64,000 nucleotides of DNA from Gnetum montanum (Eukaryota; Streptophyta; Gnetopsida; Gnetales; Gnetaceae). The position numbers were made by a program, and so were the translations under genes. This document shows, piece after piece, positions 1-12,170 of the stretch (positions are counted from its first letter, which is position 1; every line of letters starts with the position of its first letter). The stretch spans positions 785,847 through 849,846 of the forward strand of contig MNCI01004504.1 of NCBI GenBank assembly GCA_015680685.1, given 5' to 3'. The notes beneath the pieces were generated by a model. The model had not been told where the DNA came from, made no database searches, and saw only the letters and a program-made list of their open reading frames with translations.

Positions 1-479
1 GCCTTCCATTAGTGGTACCTTATGATAAAGATAGCAAATAATTCATATGCTCAAGGAATTGCTTTTGAAATGTTTCTTTTCTTAGAAGATACATGAATTA
101 CATTAAAGGTATCAATTCAAATACTTCAATTATCATACATCAAAAATCTTCTAAAAGTAATTGGACTTTATGATTTCAAAGGAAAGAAACAATGACATAT
201 CATATCAAACACAAGACATATATGTTTAAATAGTAATGAACATTCAACCAAAGCTTTTGGTCCATGAATTATAGTTAAGGGTTTTAAACCACTTGAAACC
301 AATACATTCTAATTAAGAATCCAAAAGATGATTTATCAATAAAAACTTTAATAGTAGCACAAGATTCCATTCAACCATATAAACAAACTAATCTAGTATA
401 ATCTCATCAAGTCAAGGTATAATTATTATAACTATACTTATCGTTACTTACCTTGCTTGCTGACAGAGATCAAGATGTC
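1..479. other. Stretch without a recognised gene (3' of Copia-1 gag)
   Basis: Read on the minus strand this follows directly from the end of the Copia-1 gag remnant. It is T-rich, stops in all frames, and shows no copia protease or integrase motif, although protease would be expected here. Near 446-460 the minus strand has an AAG/GTAAGT sequence that looks like a plant 5' splice site. The same region aligns with Copia-2 across its Gyp-2 insertion point, so it represents the unoccupied site. The element runs off the left edge of the window. Confidence 0.5.
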
Positions 480-1730
480 TAAGGAGATTGAAACCAAGGT
501 TCTTCTTTTGAAGTTCCTCCTTTTTAACCAATTTCATTTATTTCTAATGTCATGCTTCCTTTCAAAAAAATTTTGAGAGTTCTTTCACTTCCTACTTTTC
601 ACTTGATTCTCCACACCTTTTAATTCTCTTTACCCTTTTGATTTGCCCTCCATTCCTTTTTGCCCTGTAAGATTTCCTTTCTAGACGCATTTGGGTAAGA
701 CCAAGGAGTCTTATGATACAACCAGGTGTTGATGTGATAATATTTTAAATTGAAATTCCATTGCTTATGCCTAGACCTATTACAATAATAACATCTAACC
801 TTTCTATTGTGGTTAAAGTGATCAAACCTGTTAACACGTTAATATTTGAAGAAGCCTTTTGTTGGGATGAAGTTTGTGTAGATGCTTCTTCTTGTGAAAA
901 ACATCCTAGTTCACTTTTATCATGTGCACTTCTTCCTTATCCAAGGACTATTTGAAGTGATTATTCTTCTTTCACCAGCCTTTAATTTATGAGTTTAGCA
1001 TTTGCAAGTTCTTCCTTAATTAGCTCATAAGATAGGGTTAGCTTTTCATTCTTAGCCCTTAGGTCTAAGATTTTTATTATGAGATCTAAAATCTTTATAT
1101 TTAATGAAGAAATATCTTGATCCTTGATTTTTAGTTTCTTATTTAACTTTATACAAAGATTTTAAAAATATAGAAGTTCCTTACACAAAAGGTCATACCT
1201 TTCTTGATTAGTTTCAGTTTGATCATCATCATTGTAAAGGCCAACATTATCATCTGTGAGAGCCATATAGATGAGATGTCAATCTTTTAAGGTTTCATAT
1301 ACCTCTTCCTTACTTTGGTCTTTTTCATACCAATAAGTGTAGATATTTGTTTCCTTTTTATCTTGTTGATTTTATTCCTCTTCATCATCCCAACTTGTAT
1401 GAATGTTACTTCTTCTCCTTTCTTCACTATACTCTTTCTCTTGAAACCTATAAGCATTGGGGCATTTGGTGGCCATATGGCCTCTTCCACCATATATCCT
1501 AAAAGTTTAGATTACTTACTTGTACTCTTATCTTTGTTACCAAAAATTATATTGATGAGTTGAGTGCATCCATCCAAGATAAATACCAAAACTATGAGCC
1601 TCATGTACTTAAAAACGTTTTGCATTTTAGTCTTCTAGCATGTAAAGGTGATGCCACTGAACATTGGTGACTTGATGTATGATCCTCCTTCCACTGTTCA
1701 CTCCTCAATTGCTACACTTAAAACTGGGAG
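480..1730 (-). pseudogene. Copia-1 gag remnant (SIRE-like Ty1/copia)
   Basis: This is a decayed capsid/nucleocapsid (gag) gene of a Ty1/copia element, read right to left. About 1,730-1,560 gives the N-terminal copia-gag signature (KSPMFSGITF followed by a tryptophan-like position and KTKM). About 1,510-1,450 gives a damaged zinc knuckle ending GGRGHMATKCPN, with both leading cysteines replaced. About 1,290-1,000 is an acidic then coiled-coil stretch with ILDLRAKNEKL. About 880-850 holds HDKSELG, the usual KSGLG-type motif. A second knuckle at about 780-735 begins CYYC. The region between the N-terminus and the first knuckle is much shorter than in the family, so an internal deletion is likely. 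Stops and frameshifts occur throughout. From the coil onward it aligns residue by residue with the Copia-2 gag at 17.3-18.05 kb. The assignment to a SIRE-like copia gag is firm; the exact ends are not. Confidence 0.8.
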
Positions 1731-1735
1731 TACTA

Positions 1736-1748
1736 GGATCAAATACCA
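1736..1748 (-). other. Copia-1 primer-binding site
   Basis: On the minus strand TGGTATTTGATCC follows two bases after the LTR end. The first six bases match the initiator-methionine tRNA primer site (TGGTATCAGAGC) used by copia elements; the remainder has drifted. Its position between LTR and gag supports the reading. Confidence 0.6.
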
Positions 1749-1750
1749 CT

Positions 1751-3021
1751 TGAAAATCGAGAACATAGGAGGGGGTTTGAATAAGTTCTCTAATTTAAAT
1801 TACTGTAACCATAAAAATCAAAGATAAAATTTATGTGGTTCCCCAACTTGGATATGTTTACATTTGGAGGATGGGATCTATGCACACCTCCAAACTTTCT
1901 TTGTTCAAAACATTGTTTAAAGGGCATCACAGCCCTTATGAGATTTGAGCTTTGCTATGGAGTGTTTTGGTGCTATAAAACCACTTAATCTTGCAAGATC
2001 GCAACAAGCTCAAAATGTGGTTTGAAGGGAACCATACACTATACAAGCTCTTAGCTTTGCATTGGATTGTTTTGTCACTATGGAATCACTCAACCCTATA
2101 AGGTCCCAACAAGCTTAGTATGTGGTTTCAAGGATCCCACAACCTTTTAAAAATTGAGCTCCACTCTGGAGTGTTTTGACACTGCAAAACCATTCAATCC
2201 AAAAGGATCTTGAAAATCTCGATATAGATGCCTTCTCACAAGAAGCAAATCAACCCCATATGATAACAAGAGAAAGAAAATATACAAGGAAAAAATGTAA
2301 CTACAATTACAAGTGCTTGTTGTTGAAGCTCAATTTCCACATAAAATTAACATACAACCAAGCAAATGACGTGACAATGAAGGACAAGAGAACAAGAGCA
2401 TATATTAGACAATGATTGCTTCGATGTTGAAAAAACTTGTACAATTCTCAAGAATTTGATGTCTTCTTATAGCTTCAGAGTTTCAAAATATGCTTTAGAA
2501 TTCATGCAATAGCTATCCAATGGATAATGTAGATATCTTCTTTGAAGTTGAGACATCTACTTGATATTTTCCTTAATTTTGAAGGGACATTTTGTGTTGA
2601 GGTGGGATGTCCTAATAGAGACGTCTCTAGGGAAACATCTTCTTTTAGATGTAGACATCTACTATTTTTCATTAAAATCTTCCTATGATCACTTTCTTCT
2701 TAGTATATATGTCTACTATTTCTTAGAGATATCTTATCAACTCTTGAACTCTAGTTTCTAAGGCTTTCTCTTGTTAATTTGGTTTCTTCTAAATCATTGG
2801 AGAATCTTCATTTGGTTTGTAGTCTTTGGTTTCAATCCACGCTTGTTCATGTTCTCATGTTGGCTCATTAGATCTTCACTTTGTTAATTTGTTGAATCAT
2901 TTTCCTTGAGTCCTTATTCTTGATGTGGAGTTCTTGTTCATGTCCTATAAACACATTGTCTACAACAAACATTCTTTGTTCTCCATTTTATTTGAGGTTT
3001 TGACATACCAAATGATCAACA
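1751..3021 (-). repeat. Copia-1 5' LTR
   Basis: This is a long terminal repeat read on the minus strand, starting TGTTGATCATTTGG at 3,021 and ending in CA at 1,751. It is the inverted counterpart of the LTR at 30,517-31,585. Shared landmarks include the first 30 bases, GATAGCTATTGCATGAATTC (around 2,490-2,520 here, 30,921-30,940 there), repeated 'equal to the hexamer GAGACA' sites, and CTTATTCA near the 3' end. It is followed on the minus strand by a primer-binding site and gag, so it is a 5' LTR. The right boundary abuts a different LTR scrap. Confidence 0.8.
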
Positions 3022-3367
3022 AGGATATGTATGGAAAGTGGAAATAGATAGTCTATGTTAGACTAGTTAGTTAATGAAGTAGTTAATTAGTTTATTTAAA
3101 CATTAATTCTTTATTTAATTATTCATTTATTAAATAGGATAAAATAATAAGAAAAAGTATAAAATACACATCTCATATCTCAACCACACTTAATCATACA
3201 AATTGATTAGCACAAGTACAGATTGAGAAGACAATGACTTACAACTACATAATTCACTGTCTAGGAATATTGGCCACTTAGGTAAATAAGTCCATGGAAT
3301 TTGACTAGATTGCATGTGAATGCATGTAATTCATATGGTTAGGTGTAGGTACTACCCACTACTCATG
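3022..3367 (+). repeat. Fragment of a Gyp-2-type LTR (3' half)
   Basis: This stretch aligns, with many changes, to the last 300 bases or so of the Gyp-2 LTRs. Shared landmarks are a GACTAGTTAG-type block followed by a run of TTAATTA-rich sequence, AATCATACAA, AGAAGACAATGA, a TTTGACTAGAT block, CATATGGTTAGGTGTAGG and a terminal CACTACTCAT. It lacks the U3 and TATA portion. It lies directly against Copia-1 on the left and the Gyp-1 LTR on the right. It is probably an old truncated solo LTR. Confidence 0.55.
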
Positions 3368-4203
3368 GCTAGATTTTGATGAACCTTTTCTATTATTTCA
3401 TAAAAATTATAAATACCCAAGATAAATTCATTTACACATCTTAGTCATATCTTAACATAACTTTCATTTTATTGGAGCTTTTGGTATTTGGTTTGTGTGA
3501 AGGATTCTTCTTTCCTTGGATAAGTTGATTTTCTTTCTTTATATGTGTGTCTATTTTAGTCATCACTATTACAAGTACAACTAGACTATATCAAAGTCCT
3601 ACCTTGCTTATGTAGCCTAGAACCATTTAGTTGATGCAAACTCTAGTGCTTACATTATGAATAAGGCTTATGATTTTTCCTTATTCTATTGTTGATGCCT
3701 TAAATGTTAAAATAATGAAAATATTTATTTAATTTCTATTTTATTGAGATCTAATGATTTGTTCTTATGCAAGGAGATTATAACTATGCAAAATGGTGTT
3801 AGGTAATTAATTATGATAAAGAGCCATTTATTACTTTTTTTTTTGTGGTGTTACACCTATCCCATATGGGATTACAACATGTGTGAGTGTTTGTGAGCAT
3901 TGTGCTTATTTTCATGAGGAATTGTGATGCATGTGTGTTTATTATCATTTTATTCTCATATTCATAAAATCTATAAAGATTATAAAACATAAAATTATAA
4001 ATATATTCTCTATTCCCTACCATGACAATAGTAGCTTTTCCTTATATCATATGTATTATAATCTCTTTTATATTTTTTTAACATAATAATATACATGAAT
4101 GTTCTTAGCAATTCACTCAACATCATCTTCGAATCTTATGATCGAATCAAACTATGTTTTATATGAAAATCCCTATAGGTGAAAATTGATAAGATTCCTA
4201 TCA
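3368..4203 (+). repeat. Gyp-1 5' LTR (5'-truncated)
   Basis: It aligns with 10,738-11,541 along nearly its whole length. Examples are ATTATAAATACCC, TTTACACATCT followed by TAACATAAC, CTTGCTTATGTAGC, AAGGAG followed by TTATAA, and AACATCATCTTCGAA. It ends CCTATCA immediately before the primer-binding site. A TATA box lies at 3,408-3,415. The U3 part present in the right copy (10,613-10,737) is missing here. Confidence 0.75.
3408..3415 (+). promoter_or_regulatory. TATA box of Gyp-1 5' LTR
   Basis: TATAAATA in the U3/R part of the LTR. The same octamer and its flanks occur in the right LTR at 10,777-10,784, so it is conserved between the two copies. Confidence 0.6.
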
Positions 4204-4204
4204 T

Positions 4205-4222
4205 TAGTGCTATTACCAGGGA
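4205..4222 (+). other. Gyp-1 primer-binding site (tRNA-Asp type)
   Basis: TAGTGCTATTACCAGGGA begins two bases after the LTR end. It differs from the tRNA-Asp-type site TGGCGCCGTTGCCGGGGA of Athila/Tat elements at six positions, all C-to-T or G-to-A. That is the decay pattern expected of methylated DNA. Confidence 0.65.
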
Positions 4223-4329
4223 AGTTGATGAATTACTTAAAAACACTTGTACATGTTTTATCTTAACATTTATTTAAATTAAGTATGTGTTTCTTTAGTA
4301 TTATGTGTAGATTTTGAACATGAACAAGA

Positions 4330-5900
4330 TGATAGTTAATGCTAAAAGTCCATTAAGGATCTTAAGAAATGAAAAAAAATAAAGAATATTTTCCATCACA
4401 TTTGTGCATTTAGAGGGTATGATCCTTCTACCAATTGTTTTGGCCTATCATCAAGATAAGAAGAGGAGGTGGTATGATGTCCATGGACAGTTCTCTAAGA
4501 GGATTGGTTGAGGCTACATCACACAATCTTCAAGCGGTGTTGATTAACATTGGGCTAGAGGATGAATGCACATTTTACCTTGCTTTTGAGTAAGTGTATG
4601 ATGAATATCAACACTTATACATGCAAAATATCTAAGATCAAATGGTAGAAGAAGAATTCCTTTGTAGCTTTACATCTGACCATTTAGATGAAGAGTAGGA
4701 TGATAAAGTGGTAAAGAAAGACAAAGATCCACTTCATCATGAAAGTTCATGGTCAATTACTACTAATAGAAGTTCAGAGAAAGCCTAAGATGATTATCTC
4801 CTCCATAGGTTCTAGCACTTTTATTTATTTAAACCTTCTAATGATGATGATGTCCTTTTGTATGACTAGGATGATTATCATGGACTTAATGAGGCTATAT
4901 ATATTGCATGGAAGTATGTTCATGACAACCATATTAAATGGATAAACATGAGCAATGTTCCAACATACAAAGGATTTATTAGTAATGATCCCAAACTTCA
5001 CATGCATACATTTTATAATAGTTGTCATCTACAAGGGATTATTAGTGATTAGAAAAAGTTGTAGTTGGTTCCCCACATCTTTATCAAGCATGTAGAAATC
5101 TTTTATAAATCCTTACCCCCTAAATAAATTCAGAGATGGGTATACATGGTCAAAATTTTCTACATCAAATTTCATACCTATGCCTATATTTTGAACATTT
5201 AGAAGGAAATGATTTGATGGAGGCAATTAACCCATGAATTAGTAGATATTGCCATGGAAAGAAATCTACTAATAGCTCATCCCCACCTAAACCATGACTT
5301 TAATTAAAGAGAATTGTTGATGCATGCCATGGAAGGCTTGAGGTAGGAAATAAGGAAGCATGTTGATATGTAAATAATGGACTAGGTACACAAAAATACT
5401 ATGACCTAAATCAAAGTGCTTCTTGACACTATTACAAGCATGGAAGATGAATAGTGGAAGAAAGAATCAGTTGATGAGTATAATCATGATCCCTCACGTA
5501 AAGATTAAGAACATCAAAGTTATAGTTGATCCTCCCACTCCAATTAAGGTCTTGGCTTAATATTAGTTTAAAACTAAAAATGCCTTGATAGACTTGTCTC
5601 ACAAGGTGGAATAGGTATGAGAAGTGATGGATAACAAGATGATCACTACTATTAAGAACATCGAGGGTAAAATCATTAAAAATTCAAGAATATAAATTTC
5701 ATCATACAAGGATAGAAAGAAGTTTGATGGTAAGGGTAAGGAAAAAATCTCACACTCTAAAAGCATCAAAGAAGATCCAGATGAATCTTCTTCATCCTAC
5801 AATGATAAGAATCCTTGCAAATATTATGTAAATTCTCAGGATTCATAGTATTACCTAGTCATGGATCATATGATTGGTGAAATAGGATGAGTAGGAATGC
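4330..5900 (+). pseudogene. Gyp-1 gag remnant
   Basis: Degenerate coding sequence lies between the primer-binding site and the protease. A readable part at about 4,740-5,050 gives WKYVHDNHIKWINMSNVP and PKLHMHTFYN, interrupted by stops. About 5,580-5,790 gives a lysine-rich stretch with KFDGKGKEK followed by acidic serine-rich DPDESSSS. About 5,815-5,890 gives a cysteine/histidine stretch beginning NPCKYY and containing DHMIGEIG, in the place where Gyp-2 and Gyp-3 carry CEIC and a following histidine. I infer gag from position and this tail; the capsid core itself is not clearly recognisable. Confidence 0.45.
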
Positions 5901-6599
5901 ATTTAAATCCCATTTTTATTAAGAAGTAAATAAGGTGGACTTCATATATTGGCCAATCCTACTATCTAGGAGGTACATATCCGTAGCCCATGTAATAGTA
6001 CAAGCAATAACAAACTCCAAATTCTTACGATGCTACTCCATGGAATCTTCCTACTTTGATGTAGTAATAGATGATGCTTCTCATCAATCCTTACTTTTGA
6101 GGCATCTAGACATGCACATATTCACTTACACAAATGACAACTCAATAGCATTGGTTAAGTCAAGTAATCTTGCCTTAAAAGCTTCCCAACAATAGCAACA
6201 ACTTCTTCCTAGTCCCATGTAAGGTGGGATATCTAGTCAACTATAATAGAGGCATATTATGATGATTGTGCTTCGATATATGTAACTAGGAAATATTACC
6301 AAAACCCTATTGATTTTTCTTTAGGGGTAAATCCAAGGTTCCATAATAGAAAATTATACCCCAAGCATAAACGCTAGCACCATGGAATTGATTTGCTCCA
6401 CCCTCTTCATCTTGTGGAGAGGATAACAATACAAGTAAGAAAAAAAAATCTATATTAAGAAGGTCATGGTATCATTTCCTAAACATTGCCAAAATGAAAT
6501 ATTCCACTTTAAGGAGAAGTTCTTTAATAGTGTCTAGTAAATATGATAAGATGTCACCCAATGCTAGTAGTGTCATGATCATCAATATGTCCAAAGTAA

Positions 6600-7490
6600 C
6601 CATGCAAGTAATAAAATAAGGTCATCTACCCAAAAAGATATCCAATCCTAGTAGCTCCATTATTAAAATTCAAATTGGTAAGAATGGTTATTACCTAGCT
6701 CTTTATGACTCTAGTTTGAGAGTTAACATCATTTCATTATAGCAGTTTCTTGATTAGTGACTCCCTCCTCTCATGAGTACTAAAATTTGACTAGAGTTGG
6801 TAGACCAATCCTATGCATACCCTATGGGATAAGTAAATGATGTAATAATAACATTGGCAAGATGGTCATATCCTATAAAATTCTTGGTGATCAAACTAGA
6901 AAACAAGGTGGGAGACAACTTTCCTATAATTCTAGAAAGGGCTTGGTTGAGCATCATTGATGCTAGGTTAATATTCTAAGATCTTCATCTTGAAATTAGC
7001 AAGAAAGATATAATTAGAAGGCACATTACAAGCAAATCTTATGTGATCCTTTCTATTCATGTAGTAAGCATGATTGTAACTACTATGTAATATAACATCT
7101 CTATGTCATCAGAGATGTTAATTTTCTTAAAGAACATCTAGTTTATGAAACCACAAATTAGGTCTTAGAAATCATAGGTAATTTCCTTGCATTATTCGAT
7201 GCCAAATCATTTGATTTGGATGTAGAGAATACAATGGAGGCTACCATAGCTCGTTCCATTTGGAGAAGTTTCAATTTTAATGTAAATAATAATACATCAT
7301 CCACTCTAGTCATTAGTTTGGCATAACATATATCTACCATCTAAATGAGCCAAGAAAAATTATCTTGATCAATCAGCAACATCTAAAGCACCATAGAGAA
7401 TATCTTTCTCCTTTGAGAGTACATAATGATCAATCTTATGTTTTATACTAAGAGGTCTATCAAGTGATAAACATGGATTAGTTGTGAAGA
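6600..7490 (+). pseudogene. Gyp-1 protease and start of pol
   Basis: This is the aspartic-protease region of a gypsy polyprotein. Around 6,605-6,630 it reads SGHLPKK, matching GHLPRK in Gyp-2. Around 6,690-6,740 LYDSSLRVNIIS stands in the active-site loop position (D-S-S instead of D-S/T-G). Around 6,900-7,000 it reads GDNFPIILERAWLSIIDARL then DLHLEISKK, nearly the same as the equivalent stretch in Gyp-2. About 7,340-7,490 has EPRKIILINQQ followed by weaker similarity to the segment that precedes RT in Athila/Tat elements. No RT motifs follow. Several in-frame stops are present, so it is not functional. Confidence 0.65.
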
Positions 7491-10400
7491 AGAAATCCTT
7501 CATGCCATGTCAAATTTTCTTTATTTCCTACCATTTTTATGTGTTTTAATAAATTTTGTGTGTTTAGTTATTATTTTTGCATTTTTTGAACTTACTGATT
7601 AATCATTCTTGATCTTCTATTTTAATTAAGTATGGTTGTGTATGTGTTGGAAAACTAATTAATGTGCTTTATCAATGCTTACTCATTAAGACAATGGTAG
7701 ATGGATGAGTTATAAATTCCATGATGATGCGAGAGTATCAAATGGGCTTAAAGTGAAGCCTTGGTTGATGGAATGTGCACGCAATATAATTCATCCATCA
7801 ACTTTTCCTCTATTTATCATTGGTGGACCAAGCTCTGATTCAATGGAGAGCTAGGATTCATACTATGAACTATTAAAGCTAATGCTATTGGAATTGTAGG
7901 TAGGTGGTGGGTTCATACCTTAGGGTATGAGCTTTGAGATCCTAGAAGAGTGTGTGGTCATTGGCAAGGAAAGGGTATGCAATCAAGAGTCCCTATGATC
8001 ATTGGATGGGTCTAATTAGTGTGATTAGGTTAAGGTGCATGTGCTTGCTATGCTTGATCACCATAGTTAGAAGAGGTTTATGACCTCATGAACTTGTGCA
8101 TGTCATGTAGTGAGGGATGAATTCTCATTTTTGTGTAAATCAAAGATTCTAGGTGGTGATCTAGCACTCTATAATTTCCATGACTCCCATACACTATTTA
8201 AAAATTCTCTTCTCATGAAAGAAAAAGAAGAGATGAAAAAATAAATGAAAAATGAAAAGAAAAGATGAAAATTAAGAGATAAGAAAAATGAAAATAATAA
8301 TAATGATGGGTAGAGAAGGTAATGAAAAGAGAAATTTCACTTTAAGCCTAGTGTATACAAGTTTGTATTCTTAGCATCCTAAACCGACCTTATGATTACT
8401 CAAGTTTAGACTAAAATGAGTGGTTGAACCAATGCCTATGTAAGACTTTCTCATGTTTAATCTTTTTTCTTGATCACTTAATTTTCAAAATGTAATAGTC
8501 TAAGATAATCTCTTGCTCATCTCTACCCATGGCCATGAAGGCCTAAAAGTCTCTCTCTTAGTAAACTTTGGTACATTAAATGTTTCTTTCATTCAATTTC
8601 TAAATCCATTTGTTCCTAAGGGTCAAGGCCATAACCATTAATATAAATCATGTTCATACCCATTGTGAGAATTATAAATACTTGATCATGATATTATAAT
8701 CACTATTGGGATTGGGATCAGTTACTGTAACCATAGGGATTGATGAGAGGTTTTTGGTAAAGCAAAATTTCAAGAGCCTACTATGCATGTGTATAGATAG
8801 AGGAAAATAAAACTAGAATCTTGACTTCTAAATTTTCTATAACATGTATTAGTTTGATTTCACCAATGGTTGAATCAAAAAAATAATCAATACTAGATGG
8901 CATTGGTAGAGGCAAGTGTAACATTACACTTGGAAAGGGGACTTAGAGGTCTATCCTCACTATGTGGATGAGTAGTAGTGAAAGAATGTGATAGTGGATC
9001 TTTGTAGGATGTTGGACATGATCATGTGCTTCCATGAGCTAATTGAATGGTTGGTTGAGGATCTAGTGATGTTACACTCTCATGTTCTCTCTCTTATCCA
9101 TCATCCATCTGTCATCTTTTTCTTTTCATTCTTGTCCATTATTTTAGATAGCAAGAAGTTAATAAGGTAAAATAGAGGATGAGATTCAACTATCCAAGGA
9201 GGACTTGTATTTGATGCTAATGTCTCACTAGTTATTTGGAATCCATGGATGTCCTGTCAATGAGTTTTACAAGGGTAAGAAAGACATGTGCCTTCTATGG
9301 GAAGAATCCACTTATGAAAACTTGGTGTCTTAGTATTATGAGTACATGAGCTTAAGCATATCTTCTAGGATGGTGGTGGTTGCATGACATAAGATACTTG
9401 ATTGGTCATCCATTTATGTGGTTGCAACTTGATGAGCCTAATAATTTGACCAAGACTATTTCTTTTGATTATGGATTGGATGTCTTATCGAGTCATACTT
9501 CATGTTTTTACACACTTTGGTTTATTTGGTTGATGGTATCACATGTTTTGGAGCTCTTTGGTTTATTTAGAATATGGATTGTGCTTGTGTTCTTTGGTAT
9601 ATTCATTTAATTCATTTTGTCCAAGGCTAGTATCTCTTAGCTCAATTGTGGGGGAGAGGCATAGTTAGATATGTATTTATTAATGTCATTCATACCTATG
9701 TGCATGTTTAGCATTTAACTATGAGTTTGTTCTTTATTTTTATTTTAAAATTATAATTTTCATTGTTCTCATGCACAATTTTTTCAATGGTGGTTTAATG
9801 CTTAAATATTTCACATGATTTTTAGCATTTTTATAGTCTAGCATGTTTAGGTAGGTGTCTTCTTAAGGTCCATGTAGAAATGTTTTAAAGAATCTTAAGC
9901 CTTAGATTATGGGCTAGTGGAGATATGACATCCTTTGATTCTCCATGAAGAAAATTTGTTCAATCGAAAACCTAAGAGACCTATCTTAAAAATAAGATTT
10001 GAAGATGAAAGGATTATGTTCCTAAATCACAAGTGAATGAGGTGTAGAATAATCAATATCCAAATTCAAGCCAAAATATTTTTTAGAGATCATTTCATCA
10101 AGCTTGAGACATCCTTAGCTTTGTAGGAATCTTAGGAAAGTCTTCTTGTTAGCCATCATCCAATGGTTCTTCTTCCTAAAGGGGAATTTTGTAATGATTC
10201 TAATGTTAAAGTTATTTGTACATTTGTAATTTCTCTGTATTGAGATTATCATATATCTAGTTCTAATCCTTATGTCTTGGATGTAAGGCTATGAAACTAG
10301 GTTTACTTAGTCATGGAGAAATAACGAGGTATCAAGTGGCAATTTGTATGTCTATTTTAAGCCTTGATTTGGGAAGTATTTCACATGTCTTGTATTTATA

Positions 10401-10589
10401 GTCTAACATGTTCAATTGAGGTTCTATGTTTCTTGAATTTGAACCCTTAACATGTAGTCATAGTTAAAGATTGTGTGCATGTTCTAATTTCTTCATGATG
10501 ATTCCAAATTCATTTAGATGCTCTATGATTCTTCCAACATGCTTCCTTGAGTCTCAACTTTTATCTAAAGTTGGTTTGGCAAAGTGTGT
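7491..10589 (+). other. Gyp-1 3' region, no recognised gene
   Basis: About 3.1 kb between the end of readable pol and the polypurine tract. It is AT-rich, and all frames are short. Short open frames at 8,988-9,170 and 9,380-9,610 have no recognisable domain. A GTGGGGGAGAGGC block at 9,650-9,662 resembles sequences that follow pol in Athila/Tat elements. It also holds a purine-rich tract (8,205-8,340). I see no RT or integrase in either strand here. Confidence 0.5.
8205..8340 (+). repeat. Purine-rich low-complexity tract
   Basis: About 135 bases made almost entirely of A and G, with repeated GAAAAG/GATGAAAA words and a short AATAATAATAATG run near 8,292. It is low-complexity sequence with no coding meaning. 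Confidence 0.7.
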
Positions 10590-10590
10590 T

Positions 10591-10612
10591 TTGGGGGGAG
10601 GGGGAGGGAAGG
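10591..10612 (+). other. Gyp-1 polypurine tract
   Basis: Runs of six, five and three G separated by single A lie immediately before the right LTR. In LTR elements such a tract primes plus-strand synthesis. Its position directly before the LTR that has a paired copy at 3.4 kb supports the call. Confidence 0.7.
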
Positions 10613-11541
10613 TGCATTAACTATCCTATGTTAGTGTAAGGATGCTAATCAATCCCCTATCAAGATTAATTTAATATTCTTTGTTAGTAGTGGAATTAAG
10701 ATTGGATCAAGTTTCGTTAATGGATATCTATTAATGTCTAGGTACAAATGAAGCTCTTCCATTATTTTGAAAAAATTATAAATACCCTAGATAAGCTCAT
10801 TTACACATCTAGTCATATCTTAACATAACATTCATTTCATTAAAGCTTTTGATATTCAATTTTTATTAAGAGTTCATCCTCGATTGGGTAAGTTGATTTC
10901 CTTTCCTTGTTTATGTATATTTTTGAGTCATTGTTTTTACAAATGCAGCTAGACTCTATTAGAGTGCTATCTTGCTTATGTAGCTCTAAATCATTTAGTT
11001 GATGTAGAGTCCAATGTTTGCATGGTAAATAAAGCTTATGGTTTTTTCTTATTTTACCATTGATTCCTCAAATGTTAAAACACTAAAAAATTTATTTAAT
11101 TTTCTTTTTATCGAGCTACAAAAATTTGTTCTTATCCAAGGAGCTTATAATTGTATGACATGGTCTTAGGCCATTGAGGTTATGATTAATAGCCATTTAT
11201 TGCTTCCCCATGCATGTTGTTGAAGTTATCTTAGAAGGGATTATGACACGTGCAAGTGTTTGTGAGCATTATGCCTATTCCCATGAGGGATTGCAATGCA
11301 TGTACATTTGTTATCATTGTATTATTATATTCATAAAATCCATAAACATTATAAAATATAAAATTATAAATATTTTCTCTATTCCCTATTATGGAAACAT
11401 GGGCTTTTTCTTATAGCATATGCATTATAATCTCTCAGATTTATTGAACATAATGATATACATGAGTGTTCTTGGTAATTCACTTAACATCATCTTCAAA
11501 GCTTATGACTAGATTGCACTATGTTTTGTATGATAAATTCC
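10613..11541 (+). repeat. Gyp-1 3' LTR
   Basis: It starts directly after the polypurine tract (TGCATTAACTATCC) and aligns with the left LTR from 10,738 onward. A TATA box (TATAAATA) lies at 10,777-10,784. Homology fades at about 11,541, roughly 40 bases before the expected end, next to the decayed chromovirus sequence, so the last part is probably deleted. Confidence 0.7.
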
Positions 11542-11689
11542 AATTATTAAAACTAGTAGAACCTCCATTAGCCATCCTATGAGAAAAACCATAATTCATT
11601 ATGAACAAACTTTTCCAAATACTAGAATGACAAGAATTATTATAGCTAAAATCAATATGAGTTAAAAGATTTTCCTAACTATTAGACTA

Positions 11690-12170
11690 ATTCTTAAATA
11701 GGCATCTTAAAATTTTTAACACTAATTTATTCATAACTTTAATTTAGCCATCACTTTATAAATGATAGACACTAGAAACAAATAATTTTATACTAAAAAA
11801 ACTTTACAATGACTTTTAGAAATGGCTTATAAATCTCACATTCCTATGACTTGCAATGTTTAAGGAATACCATGTAATCTAACATGTTGAAAGAACATAC
11901 GAGTAATACATGATGGATCATTACTTCTTTTACATGAAATAAAATGTGCCATTTTAGAAAATCTATCAACTATAACAAAAATAGAATCATGTCTAGATTG
12001 AGTCTTTAATATTTTACAAACAAAATCCATAGAAACACTTTTCCATGGAGCATTAGGAATTAACAAAGATAAATAATAATCAATAATACATTTTCCTCTA
12101 AGTTATTGACAAATAAGATAATTTCTAATAAATTTATTTACATCATTTTACATACCTAGCTAATAGTAGC
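11690..12170 (-). pseudogene. Chromovirus integrase fragment
   Basis: Minus-strand reading gives the zinc-finger tail and core of a Ty3/gypsy integrase. About 12,170-12,080 matches the end of the H2C2 finger (NKFIRNYLICQ). About 12,066-11,860 reads PNAPWKSVSMDFV, then DSIFVIVDRFSKMAHFI, then VRLHGIP without stops. The first catalytic aspartate is present in SMDFV. Downstream to 11,690 the second aspartate and the YHPQ-type region survive only as frameshifted echoes. The wording is that of chromoviruses (the Tekay/CRM/Reina group). It is a separate copy from Chromo-1, whose own integrase lies at 14-15 kb. Confidence 0.75.

Larger units (their letters stand above)
3368..11541 (+). mobile_element. 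Gyp-1: defective Ty3/gypsy element (Athila/Tat-like)
   Basis: Two direct LTR copies (3,368-4,203 and 10,613-11,541) bracket a primer-binding site, a broken gag, a broken protease and a long 3' region ending in a G-rich polypurine tract. The protease block closely matches that of Gyp-2, so the families are related. RT, RNase H and integrase are absent: the pol reading ends near 7,490 just where RT would start. The left LTR has lost its first ~125 bases, where the LTR scrap at 3,022-3,367 now lies, and the right LTR is cut near 11,541 beside a chromovirus remnant. No target-site duplication can be identified. Confidence 0.7.

Noticed and set aside
10591-10612. Possible G-quadruplex
   Set aside because: Only three runs of three or more G are present (six, five, three) plus a final GG; its place before an LTR is explained by a polypurine tract.
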